Below, one piece after another: positions 49,036 through 59,332 of a stretch of DNA of 64,000 nucleotides. A program made the position numbers and the translations under genes. Position 1 is the stretch's first letter; each line of letters begins with the position of its first letter. Below the pieces are notes generated by a model. That model was given only the letters and a program-made list of their open reading frames with translations. It searched no databases and had not been told where the DNA came from. The stretch is taken from the NCBI GenBank assembly GCA_963731745.1, contig CAVSWT010000025.1, positions 102,562 to 166,561 of the forward strand, written 5' to 3'. This DNA is from CAVSWT01 sp963731745 (GTDB lineage Bacteria; Bacteroidota; Ignavibacteria; Ignavibacteriales; Ignavibacteriaceae).

Positions 49036-51930
49036 ATGAAAAAATTTTTATTACTGATACTATTATTCACATCAACATCTATCTTTTCTGAAGGTATAGT
49101 AATTAATGAGATTATGTCTTCCAACAATAAAACTATTTATGATGAATTCGGTGAAGCATCAGACTGGATTGAATTTTACAATGATGATACAATTGCTATT
49201 GATTTGAATGGATATTTTTTAAGTGACGATTCAGCGAACATTAAAAAATGGCAATTTGGAGAAAGCACCTTAATTGATCCGGGAGATTACCTGATTGTTT
49301 TTGCATCCGACAAAGATACGTTAATTAATTATCATCATACGAATTTTAAAATAAGTGCTTCCGGTGAAGAAATACTATTAAGTGATTCAAGCAGCAATAT
49401 AGTAGATAGTATTTACATTCCATCTTCATTGCCGGATGTTGCTTATGGAAGAATAAGTGATGGCTCTCTTCCATGGATATTTCAGTCGCCCACTCCCGGC
49501 TCAAAAAATATTGGAAATGAAATCAAAGATTATTCTGATTCAGTTTCTGTTTCAATACCTGGAGGCTTTTATCCCTCCTCTATTTCGTTGGAACTTTCTG
49601 CAGGTTCAAGTGAAATTTATTATACTCTTGATGGAAGTGATCCCGATTCAAACAAAACAAAATATACAGCGCCAATTAACATCGATAAAACTACAGTAGT
49701 GAAAGCGGTAAGCTTAAGTGCAAACCATTTACCTTCACCTATAAATTATCAGACATATTTTATAAATGAGAATACAGATCTCCCCGTTATTTCACTTATA
49801 GCGGATCCCTATAATTTATTTGATCCCGACTCAGGTATCTACACTAATTATACAATGGATTGGGAACGCCCAGCTCATGTGGAATTTTTTGATGATAACA
49901 AGACTTTAGGCTTTTCAGAAAATTGCGGAGTCGAAATTTACGGAGGCCAAAGTGCAACTGCACCGCAAAAGTCACTTGCCGTAAAATTTAAAAATGATTA
50001 TGGAGTTTCAGGAATAAATTATCCTCTTTTCCCGGACTTTCGTGTTACTAAATTTAAAGCTTTTGTACTAAGGAATTCCGGAAACGATTTTCAGTATACG
50101 CATATTCGTGATGCAGTGATGCAGGCGCTGGTTAAAAATTTAGATATCGACTATCAAGAATATCGTCCAGCAACTTCTTTTATCAATGGCGAATATTGGG
50201 GCATATATAATATTCGTGAAAAAATTAATGAACATTATATTGCTAATAGACATGCAGTAGATCCTGATAACCTTGATCTTCTAGAAAATAATATGGAAGT
50301 AATTCAGGGTGACTCATTAAGCTATAAAAAACTGATTGATTATATAACTACAAAAGATATGACAACATCATCAGCTTATGCATATCTGGATTCAACAATC
50401 GATTTGAATGAATGCATTTTATATTTTGCTGCTCAAGCCTATTATGATAATCTAGACTGGCCCGGCACTAACATTAAATTTTGGCGGGAACGAAGTGATT
50501 CCGGAAAATGGCGATGGATACTTTTCGGACTGGATTTTGGCTTTGGACTTTATGCTCATGGTCCTGAGGAAGATCATATTTCATTCATGTTTTCTCCGGT
50601 AGAAACTCGATATTCTAATCCTCCTTGGGCTACATTGCTTCAGCGAAAATTAATTGAAAATCCAACATTTAAAAACAGATTCATCAACCAAATTGCGGAT
50701 TTGCTTAATACAAAATTTAAAAGCAATAACGTTGTGAATGTTATAAATTTGCTTGCAGATCATATCTCCAGTGAAATAACAAAACACAGAAATCGATGGG
50801 GAATTGTAGGAGAAAATCTCAATAAGATGATAACGTTTGCACAGCAGCGTCCAGCTTATTTACGTACACATGTTCGTAATTATTTTAATTGCGGAAGTGA
50901 TGGTAATATAACATTAAATTCCACTGGAGGAGGCAGAGTAAATCTAAATACACTCATGCTTGATAGTACGGACTTGCCATGGAGCGGAGTTTATTTTATG
51001 AACAACCCGGTAGTGTTAAAAGCTATTCCTGATAAAGGTTATAAATTTGATGGCTGGAGCGGTTCTGTAATTTCATATGATGACTCGATAGTTGTATCTG
51101 TCTCACGCTCAACATCTCTGAAAGCCAATTTTTCAATCGATAGTTCTTCTTCGAATGAAATTGTTATAAATGAAATTAATTATAATTCCATTAAAGATTT
51201 TGACAGCGGGGACTGGATTGAACTTTACAATCGCAGCGACTCTACCATTAACTTAGGCGGATGGTATTATTCTGACAGCGACAGCAGCCACAAATTCTAT
51301 TTACCTGACACAACCAAATTAAATCCCAAAGGATATTTGGTGATAGTGGAGAATGACAGTCTATTTAGTTCTCATTTCCCGGATGTAAAAAATTATATTG
51401 GTGAGACTGGTTTTGGTTTAAGCGGTTCCGGAGAATTTATGAAACTCACAGATAATAAAGGTCAAATTGTTGACTCATTAACTTATGATGATAATGCTCC
51501 CTGGCCTTTGGAGGCAGATGGTAAAGGAGCTTCTTTAGAATTATCAGATCCATATAAAGATAATTCTCTTGGGGTGAATTGGAAGGCTTCGATTGAACAT
51601 GGTACGCCGGGGAAAAAGAATTCTACAATTACTTCTGTTCAACGGAATAAAAAATCCGAAATTCCAAGTGAGTATACTCTTCAGCAGAATTATCCTAATC
51701 CATTTAATCCAACAACTAAAATTGTTTACCAATTACCTAAAGAAGGATATGTATCGCTAAAAGTATATAATATTTTAGGAAAGGAAATAGCCTCATTGGT
51801 TAATGAAAAGAAAACAACTGGGACATATCAAGTTATTTTTGATGGCAGCAATCTATCAAGCGGCATATATTTTTACAGACTTCAAAGTGAAAATTTTGTA
51901 GAAACTAGAAAATTAATATTGTTAAAATAA
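49036..51930 (+). CDS. Secreted CotH-kinase-like protein with lamin-tail domains and T9SS domain
   Basis: A 964-residue multidomain protein: signal peptide, lamin-tail domain (about 20-150, GIVINEIMSSN), chitobiase/FN3-like domain (EIYYTLDGSDPDSNKT, about 180-245), CotH-like kinase domain (about 255-600), a bacterial repeat domain (GYKFDGWSGSV), a second lamin-tail domain (EIVINEINYNS, about 708-850) and a T9SS tail from about 880. Kinase candidates are Asp471 and Asn479 in YYDNLDWPGTN and the metal-binding Asp500 in WILFGLDFGFG. CotH proteins are atypical kinases that phosphorylate spore-coat proteins and also appear in secreted plant-wall-degrading systems. ATG 49036 is chosen over TTG 49012 for its signal peptide. 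A role modifying or anchoring co-secreted enzymes is speculative. Confidence 0.85.
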   Translation: MKKFLLLILLFTSTSIFSEGIVINEIMSSNNKTIYDEFGEASDWIEFYNDDTIAIDLNGYFLSDDSANIKKWQFGESTLIDPGDYLIVFASDKDTLINYHHTNFKISASGEEILLSDSSSNIVDSIYIPSSLPDVAYGRISDGSLPWIFQSPTPGSKNIGNEIKDYSDSVSVSIPGGFYPSSISLELSAGSSEIYYTLDGSDPDSNKTKYTAPINIDKTTVVKAVSLSANHLPSPINYQTYFINENTDLPVISLIADPYNLFDPDSGIYTNYTMDWERPAHVEFFDDNKTLGFSENCGVEIYGGQSATAPQKSLAVKFKNDYGVSGINYPLFPDFRVTKFKAFVLRNSGNDFQYTHIRDAVMQALVKNLDIDYQEYRPATSFINGEYWGIYNIREKINEHYIANRHAVDPDNLDLLENNMEVIQGDSLSYKKLIDYITTKDMTTSSAYAYLDSTIDLNECILYFAAQAYYDNLDWPGTNIKFWRERSDSGKWRWILFGLDFGFGLYAHGPEEDHISFMFSPVETRYSNPPWATLLQRKLIENPTFKNRFINQIADLLNTKFKSNNVVNVINLLADHISSEITKHRNRWGIVGENLNKMITFAQQRPAYLRTHVRNYFNCGSDGNITLNSTGGGRVNLNTLMLDSTDLPWSGVYFMNNPVVLKAIPDKGYKFDGWSGSVISYDDSIVVSVSRSTSLKANFSIDSSSSNEIVINEINYNSIKDFDSGDWIELYNRSDSTINLGGWYYSDSDSSHKFYLPDTTKLNPKGYLVIVENDSLFSSHFPDVKNYIGETGFGLSGSGEFMKLTDNKGQIVDSLTYDDNAPWPLEADGKGASLELSDPYKDNSLGVNWKASIEHGTPGKKNSTITSVQRNKKSEIPSEYTLQQNYPNPFNPTTKIVYQLPKEGYVSLKVYNILGKEIASLVNEKKTTGTYQVIFDGSNLSSGIYFYRLQSENFVETRKLILLK

Positions 51931-51955
51931 GTATGAGTACTTGAGGTATTTTAAT

Positions 51956-54319
51956 ATGAAAATCCAACATTTACATTTCACCGCTATAATTAGTGTACTC
52001 TTAACTTTGAATTTATTTGCACAGACTCTTCCGCTGGTTTACGATGTTGAGAATACAGGTGCGGATTGTCCAATACCATATTTGCCTTCATTCAGTGAAC
52101 TGCCTTCAATAAAGCCTTTGCCCGATCCGTTTGCGTGGGCTGACGGCAGAGGAAGAATAAAAAACTTTTCTGATTGGAGGATAAGGCGTGCTGAGATAGG
52201 TGCTCAAATACAAAATTATGAGATAGGTACTAAACCCGCACGCCCAGACAGTATTTCTGCCAGTTTCTCTACTGACAACGTACTTACGGTAAATGTTATG
52301 GTTAACGGTAAAACACTTACACTTACATCAAAAGTTATTCTTCCTGCAGGAACAGGGCCATTTCCAGCAGTGATAGGTATGAATAGCCCCAGCGGCAGTA
52401 TCCCATCAAGTATTTTCAGCAGCCGTAATATTGCACAAATAACTTTCAGCCATAACCAGGTAACAACTTATGGCAGTCCAAAAAATACGGATGCCTATTA
52501 TCGTTTATACGGACCTTCACTTAACATTGATAATACCGGGCAATACAGCGCATGGGCTTGGGGAGTGAGTCGTATAATTGACGGATTAGAACTTGTTCAG
52601 AATGTTCTTCCAATCGACTTAAAACACATTGCTGTTACCGGTTGTTCTTATGCTGGTAAAATGGCACTTTTTTCAGGAGCCTTTGATGAAAGAATTGCAC
52701 TTACAATTGCTCAAGAGTCAGGTGGAGGGGGTGCTACGTCGTGGCGGTACTCTCAGTCCGAACCGAATGGTACAGTGGAAAAAATCGATAATACAGATTA
52801 TAAATGGTTTAGGGATTCGATGCATGATTTTGCAGGTAACAATGTTTCTAAAATGCCTGAAGATCATCATGAGTTAATGGCTATGGTTGCTCCTCGTGCA
52901 TTATATGCTACCGCAAACCCAGATTATACATGGCTGTCAAATCCTTCATGTGATGTTTGCAGCAGGGCTTGTAAGGAAGTTTATAATGCTTTGGGAATAG
53001 GTGATCGATTTGGTTTTTCCGTTGTCGGCGGGCACGGGCATTGTGCTGTTCCTAATAGCCAGATTCCAGAAATTGAAGCTTTTGTAGACAAGTTTCTACT
53101 TGGCAAGGACACAGTAAATACAAATAATATATCCGATAGTCCATATAATATTAACCTTTCGCCCTGGATTACATGGGACAATCCAACTCTTTCTAATGAT
53201 ACAACTTTTTATACTTCATTAATTTTTCCTTCAAATTTTCAGGCAGGCCTTGATACGAGCATTACATTTAAATGGAAGAAGATAAATCAAGCTGAAAAAT
53301 ATTATATAGAAGTTTCAACAGATCCGTCATTTAATAACATTGAAATAATCGATTCAACAACTACAGATACATTAATAACATTTACCAGCTTATTAAAAAG
53401 CCAAAAATACTATTGGCGAGTAAAAGTGAAAAGTCCCGCAGATATAGGTCCCTGGAGCAATACCTGGAGTTTCATAACGACAATATCTTCACCACCTTCA
53501 CCGAATCTAGTTTCTTCTGTTTTAGATAAAATTGGCTATATGACATTTACTTGGAATAAAGTAGAAAACACTAATAGTTACCTAACCCAAGTATCGTTTG
53601 ATCAAGAGTTCACGAATGTTTTTAAATCATTTTCAATTTCCGATACAGTTAACACTATATCCTGGTTTTCGGAAGGAATAAAATATTACTGGCGTGTTCA
53701 AGCAAGGAATATTGCAGGCTCCGGTCCCTGGAGTAATACAGGGGATTTTACTTTAATATATCCAGCTACAAATTTTTCTTTAAAGATAAACGCATCGAAT
53801 GAGGTTACTCTAACCTGGAAAGATAACTCAACAATTAATGACGGATATATAATTGAACGAAGACAAAGTCCGGACACTTCTTTTTCCATTCTCGATAGTT
53901 TAAAAGGCAGCGGAAATGAATATGTTGATAAAAATATAGAAGAAGGTAAAAGCTATTATTATAGAATAAAGGCCTATAAAGATACTCTCGAATCCGCATA
54001 TAGTGATGTAGCTTCTCTTTTAGTTGATGTTAATGAAAGAAAATTAGAATTACCTAAAGAATATTCCTTAAGTCAAAACTTTCCTAATCCTTTTAATCCG
54101 ACTACAAAAATTGAATTTGCATTACCGAAAAATGCAATGACAAAGATAGTTATTTATGATCTTCTCGGCAGAGAGGTTCAAACGCTTATTAACAATGAGT
54201 TAAGAGCAGGTTATCACGAAATAAATTTTGACGCAAGTAATTTCCGCAGCGGTGTTTATTTTTATTCAATTCAGGCTGGAGATTTTATTCAAACAAAAAA
54301 AATGATTTTAATTAAATAG
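51956..54319 (+). CDS. CE15-like glucuronoyl esterase with FN3 domains and T9SS domain
   Basis: A 787-residue secreted esterase. The catalytic alpha/beta hydrolase domain (about 25-395) resembles glucuronoyl esterases: nucleophile Ser231 in VTGCSYAGKMAL, AQESGGGGATSWRYS near 253, and a candidate catalytic His362 in GGHGHCAVP. These enzymes cut the ester between 4-O-methyl-glucuronic acid of xylan and lignin alcohols. Two to three fibronectin III domains (about 430-690) and a T9SS tail (from about 705, ending KKMILIK) follow. The usual motif is GCSRxGK or GHSRxGK; here Tyr replaces the conserved Arg. ATG 51956 gives a clean signal peptide and is preferred to TTG 51941. Its location among xylanases supports the assignment. 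Confidence 0.85.
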   Translation: MKIQHLHFTAIISVLLTLNLFAQTLPLVYDVENTGADCPIPYLPSFSELPSIKPLPDPFAWADGRGRIKNFSDWRIRRAEIGAQIQNYEIGTKPARPDSISASFSTDNVLTVNVMVNGKTLTLTSKVILPAGTGPFPAVIGMNSPSGSIPSSIFSSRNIAQITFSHNQVTTYGSPKNTDAYYRLYGPSLNIDNTGQYSAWAWGVSRIIDGLELVQNVLPIDLKHIAVTGCSYAGKMALFSGAFDERIALTIAQESGGGGATSWRYSQSEPNGTVEKIDNTDYKWFRDSMHDFAGNNVSKMPEDHHELMAMVAPRALYATANPDYTWLSNPSCDVCSRACKEVYNALGIGDRFGFSVVGGHGHCAVPNSQIPEIEAFVDKFLLGKDTVNTNNISDSPYNINLSPWITWDNPTLSNDTTFYTSLIFPSNFQAGLDTSITFKWKKINQAEKYYIEVSTDPSFNNIEIIDSTTTDTLITFTSLLKSQKYYWRVKVKSPADIGPWSNTWSFITTISSPPSPNLVSSVLDKIGYMTFTWNKVENTNSYLTQVSFDQEFTNVFKSFSISDTVNTISWFSEGIKYYWRVQARNIAGSGPWSNTGDFTLIYPATNFSLKINASNEVTLTWKDNSTINDGYIIERRQSPDTSFSILDSLKGSGNEYVDKNIEEGKSYYYRIKAYKDTLESAYSDVASLLVDVNERKLELPKEYSLSQNFPNPFNPTTKIEFALPKNAMTKIVIYDLLGREVQTLINNELRAGYHEINFDASNFRSGVYFYSIQAGDFIQTKKMILIK

Positions 54320-54442
54320 ATATCAAGTATTAAAAGATGGACACATTGTTGTTTTGATATGAAAACTTAATGATTGCATACTAATCACGATTTTAAATTG
54401 TAAGCGTAACAAATTATTAATAATGGATAGAGGCAAAGAAAA

Positions 54443-57241
54443 ATGAAATTTTCGGATATAGTTCATGATTTTACTAAAATAACTTTTTTATTAATGTTTC
54501 TTGTAATGGATTTACTTATGAGTACAAATTCATTCTCTCAGGATAAACCGGATCCAAATTTTTATATTTATTTATGCTTTGGGCAATCAAATATGGAGGG
54601 GCAGGGGACTATTGAAGAACAAGACAAGACAGTTGATAGCCGCTTTCAGGTTTTGGAAGCAGTTGATTGTTCAAATTTAGGAAGAACAAAAGGTTCCTGG
54701 TATCCCGCAATTCCGCCGCTGTGCCGCTGCTATACAGGTTTATCTCCTGCAGATTATTTTGGCAGAACTATGGTTGCAAACCTTCCTGATAGTATTAGGG
54801 TTGGTGTTGTACATGTTTCGGTTGCAGGCTGTAAGATTGAATTATTTGATAAAGATAATTATCAAACATATGTTTCAACCATTACTGAAGATTGGCTGCT
54901 AAATATAATTAGTGAGTATGGTGGAAATCCATATGGACGTCTTGTTGATATGGCTAAATTGGCGCAGCAGCAGGGAGTTATTAAAGGGATTTTGTTGCAT
55001 CAGGGCGAATCAAACACAGGCGATACTCAATGGCCATCCAAAGTAAAAAAAATATATGATGACTTGTTAAATGATTTGTCGCTTAATCCCGACTCAATAC
55101 CTCTGCTTGCAGGCGAAGTTGTCAATGCTGATCAAGGCGGCGTATGTGCTAGTATGAATTCTATAATTGCTAAGCTGCCTCAGTCTATTCCTAATGCTTA
55201 TGTTATTTCTTCAAGCGGCTGCACTGATGCGGCAGATAATCTGCATTTTAATTCTGCTGGCTATAGAGAAATTGGAAAACGATATGCAGACAAAATGCTG
55301 TCATTATTGGGGTATGAACCAAAAGAGCCGACTTCTGAAAAATGGGTTGGAACATGGAGTACTGCACCACAATTAGTAGAAACTAATAATAATCCTCCGA
55401 GTCCCGGCTTAAGCGACAACACGCTTAGGCAAATAGTTCATGTTTCGATAGGTGGAGACAGTTTACGCGTGCGATTTTCAAATGAGTTTAGCACAAGTTC
55501 AGTTACTTTAAATGAAGTTCATGTTGCTCTTTCAAAAGGGGGAAGTACTATAGATACCGCCACAGATAAGATTTTAAAGTTTAACGGTAGTCCAAATTTT
55601 ACTATGTCCCCGGGTACCGCAGTTACCTCAGATCCATTTCAATTTGCTTTAGATCCATTATCTAATATTGCTATTACAATTTATTTTGGCTCAACATCTT
55701 CAACAGTAACAGGCCATCCTGGATCAAGAACAACCTCATACATTCTTACCGGGAATGAAGTTTCTAAAGAAGATTTTGACGGCGCAGTTCAGACAGATCA
55801 TTGGTACGTTATAAATACTATTGATGTTAAAGCACCAGACTCAACCTATGCCGTTGCTATTCTTGGAAATTCAATTACTGATGGAAGAGGTTCTGGAACG
55901 AATAAACAAAACCGCTGGCCGGATGAACTTTCTCGACGTCTTCAAGAAAATCCTGAAACTCAAGATGTAGCTGTTTTAAATGAAGGAATAGGAGGCAATG
56001 CAGTTTTGAATGGCGGATTAGGCCCAACAGCTTTAAACCGCTTCCAGAGAGATGTGTTAGATCAAAATGGAATAAAGTGGCTGATCATCCTTGAAGGAGT
56101 AAATGATATCGGCGGATCTTTTGGTACTGGAGTGGCACAGAATTTAATTAACGCATATGGTCAGATGATTGATCAAGCTCATGCTCAAGGCATATTTGTT
56201 TATGGAGCAACAATACTTCCATTCAGCGGCTCATCATACTACTCGGCCGATCATGAAACTTCCAGAGAAACGGTGAATGAATGGATTAGAAACAGCGGCC
56301 GTTTCGATGCGGTTATTGATTTAGATAAAGCTTTGCGTGATCCGGCGGATACTTTAAAGCTTCTTCCAATTGCTGATGATGGAGATCATCTTCATCCTAG
56401 TGAAACCGGTCATAGAATGATGGCAGAAGCTGTTGATCTTAATTTATTTATTGGTGATGATTCATTAATTACACCGACTTATAATTATCAAACAATTTAT
56501 TTTGAACCTGAATGTGCAGTGATAGGCGAAAGCTGGGATATAATTGAAGATGCACAAGCCTCAAATGGAAAATATGTAACTGTTAAACCTGGTATACAAA
56601 GTCTTACTTCAGCGCCTACAGACAGTGCAAGCGCTATTTATATCCCATTTACAGTGGATAGTTCTGGAAATTATAATTTATTTGCTCGCGTAAATTGTCC
56701 AACATTTGATGATGATTCATTCTGGGCTAAAATGGACGATGGAAATTTTGTCATGTACAATGGATTGGCTAATTCAGGCTGGCAATGGGCACAGTTAAAC
56801 AGTTTTGATCTAGCAAAAGGTGAACACATGCTTACTATTACCTACCGTGAGGACGGAGCCAAACTTGACAAGATTTGTATTTCTAATAATGCTGTTCTTC
56901 CATCTGGATTAGGTGAAGATGCTGAAAATTTATGTGACTCTTCCACAACTGGAATAGGTAATTTATTGCAAGCACCTAAAGGCTATGAATTAGGGCAGAA
57001 TTATCCTAATCCATTTAATCCTTCAACAGAAATTTCATTCAATTTACCAAAGCAAAGTTTTGTAAACTTAAAAGTTTATGATGTTTTGGGAAGAGAAGTC
57101 GCTGAATTAATAAATGAAGAAAAGTCTGTTGGTTCGTATTCGGTAACTTGGGATGCAAATAAGTCCGCCAGCGGGACGTATATCTATACTATAGTTGCAG
57201 GTAATTTTATCCAAACAAAAAAAATGACATTGATAAAATAA
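54443..57241 (+). CDS. Two-domain SGNH carbohydrate esterase with CBM-like module and T9SS domain
   Basis: A 932-residue protein with two separate SGNH-type esterase domains. The first (about 38-292) resembles SASA/CE6 acetyl-xylan esterases: Ser49 in FGQSNMEGQG, HQGESNTGD near 190, and Asp265/His268 in ADNLHFNSAGYREI. The second (about 300-670) is GDSL-like with its own N-terminal sandwich: Ser477 in LGNSITDGRG, LEGVNDIGG, and Asp648/His651 in DGDHLHPSETGHR. A carbohydrate-binding-like module (about 685-825) and a T9SS tail (from about 848) follow. It probably removes acetyl groups from xylan at the cell surface. Both active sites look intact, so the domains may attack different positions or substituents. 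The N-terminus has a signal segment before SFSQDK. Confidence 0.88.
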   Translation: MKFSDIVHDFTKITFLLMFLVMDLLMSTNSFSQDKPDPNFYIYLCFGQSNMEGQGTIEEQDKTVDSRFQVLEAVDCSNLGRTKGSWYPAIPPLCRCYTGLSPADYFGRTMVANLPDSIRVGVVHVSVAGCKIELFDKDNYQTYVSTITEDWLLNIISEYGGNPYGRLVDMAKLAQQQGVIKGILLHQGESNTGDTQWPSKVKKIYDDLLNDLSLNPDSIPLLAGEVVNADQGGVCASMNSIIAKLPQSIPNAYVISSSGCTDAADNLHFNSAGYREIGKRYADKMLSLLGYEPKEPTSEKWVGTWSTAPQLVETNNNPPSPGLSDNTLRQIVHVSIGGDSLRVRFSNEFSTSSVTLNEVHVALSKGGSTIDTATDKILKFNGSPNFTMSPGTAVTSDPFQFALDPLSNIAITIYFGSTSSTVTGHPGSRTTSYILTGNEVSKEDFDGAVQTDHWYVINTIDVKAPDSTYAVAILGNSITDGRGSGTNKQNRWPDELSRRLQENPETQDVAVLNEGIGGNAVLNGGLGPTALNRFQRDVLDQNGIKWLIILEGVNDIGGSFGTGVAQNLINAYGQMIDQAHAQGIFVYGATILPFSGSSYYSADHETSRETVNEWIRNSGRFDAVIDLDKALRDPADTLKLLPIADDGDHLHPSETGHRMMAEAVDLNLFIGDDSLITPTYNYQTIYFEPECAVIGESWDIIEDAQASNGKYVTVKPGIQSLTSAPTDSASAIYIPFTVDSSGNYNLFARVNCPTFDDDSFWAKMDDGNFVMYNGLANSGWQWAQLNSFDLAKGEHMLTITYREDGAKLDKICISNNAVLPSGLGEDAENLCDSSTTGIGNLLQAPKGYELGQNYPNPFNPSTEISFNLPKQSFVNLKVYDVLGREVAELINEEKSVGSYSVTWDANKSASGTYIYTIVAGNFIQTKKMTLIK

Positions 57242-59216
57242 ATGGTAAAAAAAATGATAAGCAAAATGATAAATAATTGTTGGCGGAATAGGATGGTATT
57301 TATCCTATCGCTATTTATTTCTTTTACTTCCTTCAGTCAGATTAAACTGCCAAAACTTATAAGTGACGGTATGGTATTGCAAAGAAATACTAATATTAAA
57401 ATTTGGGGTTGGGCATCGGCAGGAGAAAAAGTTTCTATTCAATTTATTGATAAAGAATATAATACCACAACTGATAGTAAAGGCGATTGGAGTGTTTCAA
57501 TCCAAACACAAAAAGCTGGCGGTCCATATGAAATGATAATTAATGCAAGTAATAAAATTACAATTCATGATATAATGATTGGCGACGTTTGGATTTGTTC
57601 CGGTCAATCAAATATGGAGCATTCACTTGGATCGTTTGACTGGGTTTATAAGAAGGAGATAGAAAATTCAACTAATAAATATATCCGACAATTTTTGGTA
57701 CCGCAAAAATATAATTTTAATACACCGCAAACAGATTTAGAATCAGGCAGTTGGAAATCTGCGAATCCAAAAAATGTCAAAAATTTTTCAGCTGTTGCTT
57801 ACTTTTTCGGAAAAGAAATCTACGATAAATATAAAGTACCTATTGGACTGATTAATTCCAGCCTTGGTGGTTCCCCGGTAGAATCATGGATAAGTGAAGA
57901 TGCGTTAAAATCATTTCCGGCATATTACAACGAAGCCCAGTTTATTTAGGGATAGTATATTAATTGAAAAAATAAAAGAAAGTGACTCCAGGAGAATAAG
58001 CGATTGGTATCAATTATCATCAAAAATTGACAAAGGTTATTCGGATCCGGAGAATATTTGGAAAAAGGTTTCTTTGAATGATTCTGACTGGTTGACTATG
58101 AAAATTCCTGGATATTGGGCGGATACAAAAGTTGGGCCTATCAATGGAGTTATATGGTGTAGAAAAAAAGTAGACATACCGCCATCTATTGTTCGAAAAA
58201 AGGCTAAGATTGTTTTAGGTAGAATTGTAGATGCAGATTCGGTTTTTATAAATGGTAACTTCATCGGGAACACTACTTATCTTTATCCGAGAAGAAGATA
58301 TGATATTCCATTAAATATTTTGAAGGAAGGTGAAAACACAATAGTTATTCGTGTAGTTAACAGCATCGGCCGAGGAGGATTTGTTTTTGATAAACCATAT
58401 GAAATTGAAACAGAAAATGACACTATAGATTTAAAAGGCGAATGGAAATTTAAGGTTGGTGATATAATGCCTTCTTTAGCAGAACAGACTTTTATTAGAT
58501 GGAAACCATTAGGTTTATATAATGCAATGATTGCACCAATCCTAAATTATACCATCAAAGGAGCAATATGGTATCAAGGCGAATCTAATGCAGACAGACC
58601 ATGGGATTATAAAGAGCTTTTCACAACAATGATTAGGGACTGGCGGGCAAAATGGAATGAAGGAGATTTTCCGTTTCTATTTGTACAGCTTCCAAATTTT
58701 ATGGAAGCTGAATCCCAGCCTTCGGAAAATACATGGTCCTTATTACGTGAAGCACAACTTCAATCCTTATCAGTTCCGAATACAGGAATGGCTGTTACTA
58801 TCGATATTGGAGAATGGAATGACATACATCCAGTAAATAAAAAAGATGTTGGTAAAAGACTTTTTCTTGCTGCCGAAAAAGTAGCATATGGAGATAACGA
58901 TGTTGTTTATTCCGGCCCAATTTATAAATCAATGCAAATTGAAGATGATAAGATAGTCCTAACATTCAGCAATATTGGCAGCGGATTAATTGTTAAAGGT
59001 GGAGGAGACCTCAAGGAATTTGCTATTGCGGGAACAAATAAAAAATTTGTATGGGCTAAAGCTAAAATCGATAATAACAAAATAATTGTTTGGAGTGACG
59101 AGATTTCTAACCCTGTTGCGGTTAGATATGCTTGGGCAATCAACCCTGCACAGGCGAATTTGTACAATAAAGAAGGACTGCCGGCATCACCATTTAGGAC
59201 GGATAATTGGAAGTGA
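57242..59216 (+). pseudogene. Sialate O-acetylesterase-like SGNH esterase, one frameshift
   Basis: Two adjoining frames form one esterase of about 658 residues. The first part (to 57949) has a signal segment, a beta-sandwich (LPKLISDGMVLQRNTNIKIW) and Ser123 in ICSGQSNMEHS. The frame then slips by one base in the T-rich stretch at 57941-57947, and the continuation LFRDSILIEKI reads through a GH2-like jelly-roll insertion (about 58080-58430) to GAIWYQGESNADR and the Asp/His segment EWNDIHPVNKKDVGKR. Members deacetylate sialic acids or, in plant-wall loci, acetylated xylose. It begins directly after the preceding stop codon (TAAATG). Good conservation on both sides suggests a base-call error or fresh mutation. 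No T9SS tail. Confidence 0.85.
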
Positions 59217-59332
59217 TTTTTTGTAATTAAATAATTTTTATTATGGACAAAAATAAAGTTAAAATATTCTTTTTTGTTTATAGTAAAGCGTGACAAAATA
59301 AATATCAAAATAAATTTATAAGGGTTTATTCT

